A stretch of 64,000 nt of DNA from Parapristionchus giblindavisi. Its lineage: Eukaryota; Nematoda; Chromadorea; Rhabditida; Diplogasteridae. Below the pieces are notes generated by a model. The model was not told where the DNA came from and did no database searches. It saw only the letters and a program-made list of their open reading frames with translations. The stretch spans positions 1,189,501-1,253,500 of the forward strand of contig CALSFV010000004.1 of the NCBI GenBank assembly GCA_943737045.1, in the 5' to 3' direction. The translations under genes were made by a program, and so were the position numbers. Numbering within the stretch: the first letter of the stretch is position 1; each line of letters starts with the position of its first letter. Below are positions 36,598 through 56,614 of the stretch, in pieces.

Positions 36598-38134
36598 TGA
36601 AGTTTTTTTTATTATTATGCATAATTTGATATACTTCCCACACAAAGATATGCTAGTTTACTCGATCTCACAAGGGATTAACGAAACGACGTGTGGGACT
36701 TGATTCATGCTATTATGACGAACAATGCTGGTATGCTGTATAAAATCTACCGTATTCGATAGTATTCTCTGTTTGATATATGGCTATTTTACTGGATTGC
36801 TTTGATGAATGACGAAGAAGGGAAAAGCTTTAAAAAATACATAGTTTCATGCTTGCCTAATATCGAGTATATCAGAATATCGATTGCATCATTAGTGTGA
36901 ACAATGTGTCTCTATGTCTCCTAAAATGCCTAAAGTATTGATTCCAAGATAGGCAGTGGTTCCCTCTGTGAATAAGATCAGTGATAGAGTAGCCAGATGA
37001 TGAGAGCAGATCGATGGGCAGAGACACAGAGAGTCATCTCGCGCGCACTGAACCCAAATTACCACCACTATTGAGACGGGTGGCGGGCGGGAATAACTTC
37101 ACTGAAAAAAATTTTAAATTTAAAAATATTAATTTTATAAAATAAAAACGGTAAATTACTCTAATAGTTCTACAGGCACAGATTTCGTATGAAAAAGTCG
37201 AAATATATGTTCCTAAAGATAATAATTATCATATACAAAGATCACTGTTAAAATATTAAGATAATTTTTATTTGCTTATTCAGTTCATAAAGCGAAATGC
37301 CGCATAGACCATTTAAACAGTTTGATCAGGCCGGTCAGTCACTAAATTTACCGGAAGAATTTAAAATTAATAACAGTACGATAATGGTAGTTTATATAGA
37401 TACAGTAAACCATATCTCTATCGGATCTCAATGATGGTATAATGATAATTGGGTGAGTTTTTCAATGTGTTTTGGACCATGCCATTATGTTTATTAAATT
37501 TTGACTTCACGTAATAAGATTTATTGTATCAAAAACGACGTCGTGTTTGGGTTACTGTGGTTATATACTTCCACGCAAGTTGTATTCTTTATGGTATCTC
37601 TAAGGTGTGCACCAACTCTAGCAAAAGCATGAGAGATTAATCATTCCTTTCTAATTATATATACAACGATTCACAGTATTTCACGAAAAGACTTAAATTC
37701 ATGTATTGTATAGTACCTCATTTCAATCAATCACCTTCTCTTTTCTACCTCAATCATTGATTTACATATTGTTTAAAATGTTGTCACATATTTCGGATGT
37801 ACGAGTAATTTAGTCAAATTCATTCAATATTTTGTTCTCGATTTTTCAATCAAATACTTTTACAGGCCTGCCAGCATTCCTTATGTAACTTTCAAACGCT
37901 ACCGCAATCGTCAGTCAGTCAATCTGTTGATTTGTTTTATTGAAATATTGAAAGCCATTGAAAGCACATTGACACAAAGTGCAATGCCGTTATCAATATT
38001 TTCAATATGTATGGCAATTTTGAGGAAAATATTTTAGTTCATCATTCTACGGGACCTCTGTCGCACACTAGACGTTAGCGTAAGAAGCACGTCAATGAAA
38101 AAATAGCAAAAGAAATTCGCTTACATTTCGAGTA

Positions 38135-38305
38135 TTTATCTTTTGCTAAATCTCTTCGGGGAATCGAACGTTCTTGTCGACCAACCGGCCGGTTTGATTG
38201 TCCGAGCTCTTATCCACTAGGCCACGGGCCCCTATTAGAACAGATGCCAAACGATATACATATACTCAGACACTCCTATACTTGTATACCGATACGTTGC
38301 TCCGC
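38135..38305 (-). mobile_element. tRNA-derived SINE inserted in the left arm only
   Basis: The right arm reads continuously across CATTTCGAGTA-CCCTTTCTG (inverted), whereas the left arm has about 171 bp here. The minus strand of the insert shows GTGGCCTAGTGGATAAGAGC (A-box) and GTTCGATTCCCCG (B-box), typical Pol III promoter boxes of a tRNA-derived SINE. Confidence 0.7.
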
Positions 38306-41300
38306 CCCTTTCTGTTTAACACTATCTATATACTGATTCTGACTCCGCCCATTTAACAGTGCGGGCTTGGACACAGATAACAACCATTACAACACCCCAA
38401 ATTTCTTTATTATTGCTGAAAACGGAGTCCTGCTGGAGAATCAGCAACAGTCCGGACGATGAAGGACGAAGGTTGTGCCAATGACATCCTCAGCAAGCCA
38501 TTGAGAAATGCATCTGCCGCGACGAGTTGACGATCTTCTTCATCACGACGACGAATCGATGACTTCGAGATGTAGCGACATGAAAAACGACAAATTACCA
38601 AATTGATTCAACGATTTGGCCTAGCGTAATCTAATGTGTTTTCAAAAGTTCTCCAATGTTTACGGTATCACTAAATAAAGGGAAAAAAGAGAGCTCTATC
38701 TTTTCTTTTTTCGCAACTTTTGAACATTGAACCATTAAACTTCTTCCACAAACGACATCGCTCACTAAGTATTACGCTTTTCTTTGCAAGGAACATGTTT
38801 CACTAATGATTTGGAAAAAAAATATAATGAAATTAAATGATTGCTACGAACAAATTAATGGATTCACGATGCCGTTATCGGAATAATAGCCGAAATAGAA
38901 AAGATATGAAAAAGCGACGAGAGAGTGTGTAAAACGAGGAGTGTTCTCTATTTTCTTTTCTTTTCAAGACTTTTGTACAGAGCATACGATTAGGCAAGGT
39001 AAACTCGTACCTCCAAAGAGCGGCGGCGTATCCGGAGATGATCGGACGTCGTCCTCGGTGTTGTCCATCAACCTTGGCGCACTAAGAAACGTGACGTCAG
39101 CAGGCGGAGGAGTTTGATGTCCTCCACTACGGTCGACGCACTTGATGGACGATGGATTTGCTGCTCTGAAATGGATTTGGCATTATTCAAAGGACGAAGG
39201 TTGTGGCGATCACATCCTCACCAAGCCATCGAGCAACGCGTCTGCAGCGACGAGTTGACGAACTTCTTCAGCCACGACCAACCGATGACTTAGAGATGTT
39301 ATGAAAAACGACAAATTATCAAATTGATTCAACGATTTTCCCCTATCTAACCGAGTTATTCTCGTACCTAAACTACGAAGAATACGAACATACAATAACA
39401 GATCGATAATCACGAGAGGTAGATAAGAAAAGAGAGACGATAATGAAGAGAGATAGCTTCGGGAAAATCATCGAGTGAAAGTGCAAAACGACCGAAGACT
39501 GCAAACGAAGAGAATAAGAACGAACTGACGCTCTTCATGATAAACGTATGCAAATTGGAACACAATCGATTCAGAACTGGACAATAAAATGGAAATATAT
39601 ACAAATAGTAGTAGTAAGTAGTAGTAGTAAGAGGTCAAAGGTGGTTTAGCAATAATAATGGAAGTTAGAGGAAGAGAGATGAGAGAGTAGTGAGAACCTG
39701 GCAAGAGCATGGACAGAGGAAGAAGTAGAGAGAGAGGGAGTGAAGTAGAGAGGAATAGAGAAGGAAAGGAAGAGGAAGAGTTTGCAGACAGAGATTCAGA
39801 AGTACGTACTCTATTAGAAAAGGAGAGACATCGAGATAGAGAATACCGCGAAGGAAATCAACAACAAAAGATAACATGTAATCATATGTAAATTGGATCG
39901 TAATTGATGCTTGACTAGACAACGAAATTGTATGCAAATATGATAACGATGGATTATCGAATGAACAAAATAGGGATGGAATGAAGAAAGGGATAGGAAG
40001 AGGACATTGAGACATAGCCGAAAACGGCGGGAAAGTGAGTGAGAAGGTAAGGAATCACCCATTCGTCAACACTATTGATTGTCTTTCTCTCTCTGCACTC
40101 TCTCGCTTTCCCTCACTCTCACTCTGTCTGTACTCTCTTGCGTTTACACGCTCTCTGCTATGATCAAAGAACGATCACATAATAGCCAGGGAAGGAATAG
40201 GAGTTATAGTCTTAATTACAAAGAAAAAGAACGAGATAGGGGATAAAATGCTGAACTACCGTATCGTACACTGCACTCCTCGTACAGTACCCACAACTAC
40301 CGTACCTTCAACAACTCTATATCTTCATATTGATTGTATTTTGGTCACAGCACGTATAATCAGTCAATCAATATTCGTTCCAGACAGTAGATCACCTGAT
40401 TAGACCCCATCTTCTATCTCCGTCTCTGAGTGCACGTGTACTCGGTTCGATGACTCCAGGGACTGGGTAGATCATTCCTTCTAGAATGTCACGATCGATG
40501 AGTGTTGACGAATGGTTGACTCCTTAACTTCTCAGTCACTTTCTCGCCGTTTTCGGCTATGTCTCCATGTCCCTCTCCCCCCCCCCCCCCCAATTCTCCA
40601 TTCCATTCCTATTTTGTTCATTCGATATTCCATCTTTATCATATCTGCATACAATTTCGTTGTTGTTGTTGTCTGGTCTATATCATTACGGCCCAATTTT
40701 CATATGATTACATGTTATCATTTTTGTTCATTTCCGTTGCGGTCTTCATTGATCTTTGATCTTTCGTTCCTACCTTTCCTACTCGCGACTTCGTCACTTT
40801 CCACTTTCTTGAGATAACGTACCAGAGAGAAGAGCGAGAGAGTGTGGAAAAGCGAGACAGTGCAGAGATAGAAAACAGATGCCTTCGTTAATGATCTATC
40901 ATCGATAATGTTGATTCATTATCGTTTCCATCCATTCTAGGTCGGTTTCCTTCCTGTGTAAATGGAACTAGTCGCTACACCTTTCTTCATGTTTTTTGTT
41001 TCGTACTTATTATAGTTCACACTCTTTCTATCCTACTCATCCTTCTTTCCTCCCTTTCCTTCTCCATCTCTTTCGATGTATCTCTCTATGTACTTCTACC
41101 TCTCCCTCTCTTCAAACTCTTCCTCTTCCTTTTGTTCTCTATTCCTCCCTACCTCTCTACATCCCCTCTGTCCATGTTCTTGCCATGTTCTCACTATCTC
41201 TTTCTCCTCTCATCCCCTAACATTATTATTGCTATCATATAGTATCACTATCTTCCTAATTATGTATCTATTGGGCTCTAATGTTCGTTTGCAGTCTTCT

Positions 41301-43035
41301 CTTGTTTTGACCCTTCACTCTGTGGCATGTCGAGAATTATTTTAAATTTGAAGCTCTCCGCACTGTAAACTTTGGCTTTTCATTACTTTGTTGTTCTATG
41401 AGAGTTTTCATTCAATTAGTAATTTGAATAATGTCAAATCCATTTCAGAGGATCAAATCCATCGTCCATGAAGCGTCGACCGTAGTATAGGACGTCAAAC
41501 GCCTTCGTCTGCTGACGTCACGTTAGCGCCAAGGTTGATGGACAACACCGAGGACGACGTCCGATCATCTCCGGATACGTCGCCGCTTTTCGAGGTACGA
41601 GTCTACCTTGTCTAATCGTATGCTCTGTACAAAAGTCATGAAAAGAAAAGAAAATAGAGAACACTCCTCGTTTTACACACTCTCTTGTCGCTTTTTCTTT
41701 TGTTTTCCATTTCGGCATCGTGAAACCATTAATTTGTTCGTAGTAATCATTTCATTTCATTATATTTCTTTTCCAAATCATTAGTGAAACATGTTCCTTT
41801 CAAAGAGAAGTGTGATACTTAGTGAGCGATGTCGTTTGTGGAAGAAGTTTAATGGTTCAATGTTCAAAAGTTGCGAAAAAAGAAAAGATAGAGCTCTCTT
41901 TTTTCCCTTTATTTAGTGATACCGTAAACATTGGAGAACTTTTGAAAACACATTAGATTACGCTAGGCCAAATCGTTGAATCAATTTGGTAATTTGTCGT
42001 TTTTCATGTCGCTACATCTCCAAGTCTTCGGTTCGTCGTCGTGATGAAGAAGATCGTCAACTCGTTGCGTCAGATGCGTTGCTCGATGGCTTGGTGAGAA
42101 TGTGATCGCCACAACCTTCGTCCTTCATCGTCCGGACTGCTGCTGATTCTCTAGCAGGATTCCGTTTTCAGAAATAATAAAGAAATTTGGGGTGTTGTAA
42201 TGGTTGTTATCGGTGTCCAAGCCCGCACTGTTAAATGGGCGGAGTCAGAATCAGTATATAGATAGTGTTAAACAGAAAGGGTACTCGAAATGTAAGCGAA
42301 TTTCTTTTGCTATTTTTTCATTGACGTGCTTCTTACGCTAACGTCTAGTGTGCGACAGAGGTCCCGTAGAATGATGAACTAAAATATTTTCCTCAAAATT
42401 GCCATACATATTGAAAAATATTGATAACGGCATTGCACTTTGTGTCAATGTGCTTTCAATGGCTTTCAATATTTCAATAAAACAAATCAACAGATTGACT
42501 GACTGACGATTGCGGTAGCGTTTGAAAGTTACATAAGGAATGCTGGCAGGCCTGTAAAAGTATTTGATTGAAAAATCGAGAACAAAATATTGAAATGAAT
42601 TTTTGATTTGACTAAATTACTCGTACATCCGAAATATGTGACAACATTTTAAACAACATGTAAATACCTTATTGTTAGAGATACCATAAAGAATACAACT
42701 TGCGTGGAAGTATATAACTACAATAACCCAAACACGTCATTTTTGATACAATAAATCTTATTACGTGGAGTCAAAATTTAATAAACATAATGGCATGGTC
42801 CAAAACACATTGAAAAACTCACCCAATTATCATTATACCATCATTGAGATCCGATAGAGATATGGTTTACTGTATCTATATAAACTACCATTATCGTACT
42901 GTTATTAATTTTAAATTCTTCCGGTAAATTTAGTGTACAAACTGTCCGGCCCGATCACACTGTTTAAATAGTCTATGCCGCATTTCGTTTTATGAACTGA
43001 ATAAGCAAATAAAAATTATCTTAATATTTTAACAG

Positions 43036-43832
43036 TGATAATAATAATAATAATAAATTTATCTGACCTCGGAGGGTATTTTTAAGATTCATAATTAAAT
43101 GTTTGAAGAATATGATAAATTCAGGAGGTAAGAAAGAAGGCTGCGATTACTTGATCGTAGCATAGAATACTTATGAGTTACGAATAAAAGACTTAAATAC
43201 ATTGGCACTATGGGTACAAACAACACTATTGTCAAGATTATTCCATTTTTGGACAATACGATTTGTCAAAAAAGATGAGAACTTTTTTGAGTGAGATCTG
43301 TGGGTTCTTAGATATAAATTATGTCTACGTGAAGTGTTGGTAAGATTAGGGAATAGAAAAAGTGTACGGGCATCAAGGTCAAGATGAGAGTGGATTACAT
43401 TGTACGTGAATATGAGGTCATTTTGATCTCGACGGGAGTGAAGTGAAGGGAGCTTGAGGTGTTGTATGCGCTCCAGGTATGGTCGATATGGCAGATTGCA
43501 CTTGCTGAACACGAGCCTGGAAAATCGATGAAGGAGGTTAAGTGGGATGCAATCAAAGGCTTTAGAAAAATCAATGAATGCACATGAAATGAAATGCTTC
43601 TCGTTCAATGATTTGTGCCACTCATCAAAAGTGGATATTAGACAGGTATTACATGAACGTTTCATGCGAAATCCATGTTGTTCATTGGGCATTAGATTAT
43701 TGTTAGATAGGAAAATTGTTATTTCTTTACATACAATTCGTTCCATAACTTTTTAAATGGCGCAGGTGAGGCTAATCGGACGATAATTAGACAATTCGTG
43801 CTTCTTACCTTTTCTTTTGTATACTGGTTTAA
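43036..43832 (-). pseudogene. Non-LTR retrotransposon reverse transcriptase, 3' part, broken
   Basis: Reverse-transcriptase domain of a LINE. Reading the minus strand from 43832: KPVYKRKGKKHELSNYRPIS, a stop, KVMERIV, then a 191-codon frame (43171-43746) with LMPNEQHGFRMKRSC, and AFIDFSKAFDCI, the RT A-motif with its catalytic Asp. It then jumps to a LINE C-terminal block (LTNRIVQKWNNLDNSV), so the YxDD region has been deleted. The 3' end is a run of AAT units (43036-43058). The 5' continuation is at about 46640-46835 beyond an insertion. It cannot encode an active enzyme. Confidence 0.85.
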
Positions 43833-44260
43833 AGGGACCGGGAAACGAAAAACAAGTTGATCTCATATAAAAGAGCTTGAAATTCTGTTTCGAAATATAC
43901 AAATCTTATATCATAAGAATTCTCTGGTAAGAAGAACGGCGCAGTTAGAAAACTACAGTCTGCTCCAGTTAACGGGCGCCTTTTCCTAATTGGCACACCA
44001 ACTCTTTGGAGACGACTTGAAATTGAATGTTTTGATGATAATTCTATCCGCAGTGTGGAAATATGAAGAATAAAACTAAATATTCCGCTTTTTTGAGATT
44101 TTCGATGGAGTTAGCATACTGTAGTTCGGAAACCTCGCCCGTCGTGTGGAGCAGGCTACAGTAATCCAACTTCTTACCAGAGCGTCGTTTCAAACTTTCA
44201 AATACATATTTCTGATCAGTTTTTCAAGCTTATCAATATGAGATCAACTATTTTAACTAT
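43833..44260. mobile_element. Short inverted-repeat element inside the LINE
   Basis: Begins TTAAAGGGACCGGG, like the TTAA MITE family. An inner pair, GTTGATCTCATATAAAAGAGC at 43857 and its approximate complement ending ATATGAGATCAAC near 44250, forms arms of about 75 bp that run to CTGGTAAGAAG / CTTCTTACCAG. Confidence 0.6.
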
Positions 44261-44295
44261 TTCGATTCTACATTTTTGGATGCCTGCTGCCTTTA

Positions 44296-46640
44296 ACATA
44301 TAAAACACTATCTGAGAGAATTCAACAACTGGAATATTTTCTGGTATCGACGAAAAATGAATTTTTCTGTTTTATGTGTGATAATTACAGGCTCCATGAG
44401 TGTAGTACACTGGTACTTGGAAATTGCTTCCAATTGAAAATTCGCTTCAGGGGGTGACCACACAACAATTTGGCGCCTTTTCCTAAAAGGTTGATTTCGA
44501 ACCCAATCGATTCGGGAGTGGGTGCAATCGACTCCTTGGCGAATTCTAAGAAACTATTGTCAAGGAGAGTTTTTTGATCAACGGTCAACGAAGGCTGGAA
44601 TTTGGGAATTTTCGGAAAAAATTTTACATTAAATTAATTCTCACTATTTTCCCATGGCCCAGGTAATTTTTTTATTTGCTCAATATCTTCTACATATTAT
44701 ATTACACCTTCAGTTTAAAATTCATAATTTTTAAAAAATACATAATTTGTGAACGAACCCGTTTTGTAACGACAATCTGAATTGTGGTGTGCTCCGACGA
44801 CGTTTCCTAATTTCTCAAATTGGTTTTTCGCTAGTTCTAAACATATTTTACCGCTGTTCTCGTCATGACTGAGCTATAGAACTACTCCTCGCCTTCGGAG
44901 TGCGCCTGCACGGTTTACGTGCTGATCACATTGTTGATCATACTTCTCATTTAAGTTTTATTCACTTATTCGTGTACGAGCTAGCTTACGAAGTAGTTAC
45001 CATACTCACGCCATTCCGTACTCTTTCTTGTCGGTTTTATAGACTGATCAGAGAAAGAGAGAGCATGCAAATTATTTTGTTTAAACGAGAAAATACGGAT
45101 ATTAGATGATATTTTCAATAATTTCTTTGCTGCCTTCTCCTTCTTTTCCTTATCATCTGCTGCTTCTGCAACATACATCTCATGAATGTCTACATCGAGG
45201 TACTCTACTGGGTTCTGGATGTATGAACAAAACGGGTTGTAGGGTAAAGCGAAACTCTATGTCTTGATAATTTTGTTATATTCAATAAATGGTAATGATT
45301 CCGTTGTTCATTTTTAATATGTCGATATCGATTATCGATTTATTATGTGTTTTTTTAAATGTTGTGTTATTTTAACAAAACATTAAAAAAAATAAGCACA
45401 TAGCAAATCGACATAGAGTAGGATATCAATGGGGAGCATCCTTCTCCTCCGGACGCTCGCGGGCGTTGCGGGCGCGATGTTGCGATTCACTCTCTAATCA
45501 TTAACATTTATTGAATAAATATGTGTAGCAAAATTATCAAGACATAGAGTTTCGCTTTACCCTACAACCCGTTTTGTTCATACATCCAGAACCCAGTAGA
45601 GTACCTCGATGTAGACATTCATGAGATGTATGTTGCAGAAGCAGCAGATGATAAGGAAAAGAAGGAGAAGGCAGCAAAGAAATTATTGAAAATATCATCT
45701 AATATCCGTATTTTCTCGTTTCGTACACGAATAAGTGAATAAAACTTAAATGAGAAGTAATCAACAATGTGATCACAAAATAAAGCTGCCACCTCATATG
45801 GAGCGCCTTGCACTGCTCTCTCTTTCTCTGATCAGTCCTCCTGTATAAAACTATCACTTCATTCTTCTGTAGAGTCGATAATTGCTCATTGCGAAAATCT
45901 TCCCCGACGAAAAACATAGATCCCGAGTACGGAATGGCGTGAGTATGGTAACTACTTCGTAAGCTAGCTCGTACACGAATAAGTGAATAAAACTTAAATG
46001 AGAAGTATGATCAACAATGTGATCAGCACGTAAACCGTGCAGGCGCACTCCGAAGGCGAGGAGTAGTTCTATAGCTCAGTCATGACGAGAACAGCGGTAA
46101 AATATGTTTAGAACTAGCGAAAAACCAATTTGAGAAATTAGGAAACGTCGTCGGAGCACACCACAATTCAGATTGTCGTTACAAAACGGGTTCGTTCACA
46201 AATTATGTATTTTTTAAAAATTATGAATTTTAAACTGAAGGTGTAATATAATATGTAGAAGATATTGAGCAAATAAAAAATTTACCTGGACCATGGGAAA
46301 ATAGTGAGAATTAATTTAATGTAAATTTTTTTCCGAAAATTCCCAAATTCCAGCCTTCGTTGACCGTTGATCAAAAAACTCTCCTTGACAATAGTTTCTT
46401 AGAATTCGCCAAGGAGTCGATTGCACCCACTCCCGAATCGATTGGGTTCGAAATCAACCTTTTAGGAAAAGGCGCCAAATTGTTGTGTGGTCACCCCTTG
46501 AAGCGAATTTTCAATTGGAAGCAATTTCCAAGTACCAGTGTACTACACTCATGGAGCCTGTAATTATCACACATAAAACAGAAAAATTCATTTTTCATCG
46601 ATACCGCACCTATGTCGATTTTCTCAGATAGCGTTTTATA
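44296..46640. mobile_element. Fold-back element C, splits the LINE
   Basis: Ends are ATATAAAACACTATCTGAG and its near complement. Arms of about 1 kb surround a spacer near 45300-45505 that contains a GC-rich patch (GGACGCTCGCGGGCGTTGC). A 67-codon frame starting MTVDQKTLLDNSFLEF is intact and identical in both arms (44385-44588 minus, 46360-46563 plus). The right arm has an extra stretch of about 250 bp in which a 55-bp segment starting GTACACGAATAAGTGAATAA is repeated (45723 and 45970). Confidence 0.75.
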
Positions 46641-46835
46641 TGCTGTCAGCCAGATAGATGGGCACTGAGACAAAAGTAGGAAACGATTGAATAATATCGA
46701 GAGTGGGATAGCAATTTGGTGGGATGTATTAGTTAGGAAAATGTATGGTATCTGGTCAGGCGATGTTGAATTCCTGTTGGGTAGTTTCTTGATTACAGTT
46801 GTGATAGATCTGGGTGAAAAATCGATGAAATCGAT
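46641..46835 (-). pseudogene. Non-LTR retrotransposon reverse transcriptase, upstream fragment
   Basis: Minus-strand translation reads NSPDQIPYIFLTNTSHQIA, then PLSILFNRF and QCPSIWLTAYK, the SPDGIP...PLS.IFN...P..W block that precedes the KPVYKKGK motif in LINE reverse transcriptases. It continues in sense and order into the fragment ending at 43832, so one LINE copy was cut by element C and its neighbour. Confidence 0.8.
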
Positions 46836-47148
46836 AGATCTTTGTATATGATAATTATTATCTTTACGAACATATATTTCGAGTTTTTCATACGAAATTT
46901 GTGCCAGGAGAACTATTAGAGTAATTTACCGTTTTTATTTTATCAAAATTACTATTTTTTTAAATTTTGAATTTTTTCAGTGAAGTTATCCCCTCCCTCC
47001 ACCCTTCTCAATAGCGCTGGTAATTCGGGTTCAGCGCGCGCGAGATGACTCTCTGCGTCTCTGCCCATCGATCCAGTCTGATCATCTGGCCACTCTACCA
47101 CTGATCTTTCTCTCAGAGGGAACCACTTCCCATCTTGGAATCAATACT

Positions 47149-48481
47149 AGGTATATCTCTTCATCAGTCATCATCATCATTATTATCACCATTCCCTACC
47201 TACCATACCCAATTTTTCTGCTGTCTTCAGCCGTCACGTTGATGGACCTAGACAAACCCATACTAATTATCTATTTTCATTTGTTGTGATGGAAATAAAG
47301 AATAAGAAGTAGCTTCAACCATTTTTAGGGAATATGTTATCTATGCTACTACCGTAATCCACAACAGCCCTTCCGTTTAAACAAATATCTATTACATTGA
47401 TAAAATTTATCTCCATCGTCTTCTTTTTACTCAATCTAACTCCGTCTCTGTATCATAAAATGTATAAGACAACAACAGTAATACAATAGTTAATCATCGC
47501 ATTTATGACTTTCGCACGCAGTGTGTCACACCGCACGCAGTGTGTACTCGTTGTGCTCAGTATGTTGTGTATGCGTACAAGTTGAGTCAAGTAACAAGTG
47601 GAGAGGGGGCGGGGCTTGCTATTTACAGGAAATCAAGGGGTAGGAGCGAAGCGGAATCGAAATTATACCAGTGGAACGAACAAGCAGCAATAAACTGACG
47701 GTGTTTAGCGTAAAATGGACAAATGCAAATATTTTGTGCAGGACTGACTAACAAAGTGAATGATTGAATGGATGATAAGTGTAAGGGAGCAATAACAGGA
47801 GCAAATAGGGGGGATAGGAGTCATTTAACACATGATAATAATGATAATGAATTGAGAAGACGAAAAATATAGGCTAGAAAGAGTAGTAGATCACAGAGAT
47901 ATAGCAAGCTCAGAAGTGGACATATTAATGAGAAAGAAAAAGAAAAAGATTATCCATTTTTGTATGTCAAGTTGATTATTGATTGATTGATTAGCAAGTT
48001 ATTGATTAGACGCTGAAAATAGATATAAGAAGAGGAAAAATCGCACACGCACGTATAGGGCCCGTATAAATGTCAGGATTTATATATATTTATATCGATT
48101 GATAGCGTGCGTGTGTAATGAATTGGACGGTAGGGTTAATCCAATATCGACCTTTTTTCTACCGTATACCAATTACCGTATACGTCGTGTGCACAAATAC
48201 CGGATATATTGTAAGAGCGAAAGGAATGGACAGCGGAATATATCGATTGACAGATTGAAAGATTGATTATTGATTGATCAGTGAGGAAGGGAGGGGGTTT
48301 ACAGTGCAAAATAACCGGGAAGCAGGGTCACAAAAATATCAATACAAAAAAAGATTCGGAAACACACTGATAGCTTCATGGTTATTAATAATATCAGCAC
48401 AGAGATAAGGGTGATAGATAGAAACCAATCGGCGGTACAGTAATCCAGAAAGGGTCTTGAACAGGCAAAAGTGGGCGGAGT
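47149..48481. other. Intergenic, no gene seen
   Basis: Downstream of egl-9. AT-rich with a few ACCGTA motifs; frames are short and unsupported. Confidence 0.5.

Positions 48482-56614
<8,133 letters not shown>

Larger units (their letters stand above)
36934..47148. mobile_element. Giant inverted-repeat element with nested insertions
   Basis: The left end AGTATTGATTCCAAGATAGG is the complement of the right end CATCTTGGAATCAATACT. The left arm runs about 36934-40090. The right arm is split into 40490-43030 and 46840-47148 by a later 3.8-kb insertion. Arms of about 3 kb match over most of their length with scattered differences; the spacer is about 400 bp near 40290. A block ending in CGACGAGTTGACGA occurs twice in the left arm (38458-38545 and 39193-39285), so part of the arm is itself duplicated. 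Purine-rich inner parts give many spurious ORFs. No transposase or polymerase of its own was recognised. It could be a fold-back transposon or an inverted segmental duplication. Confidence 0.8.

Noticed and set aside
39409..41345. Frames of 60-116 codons inside the giant palindrome
   Set aside because: The same sequence gives mirrored frames in both arms and is purine or pyrimidine repeat; no protein family is recognisable.
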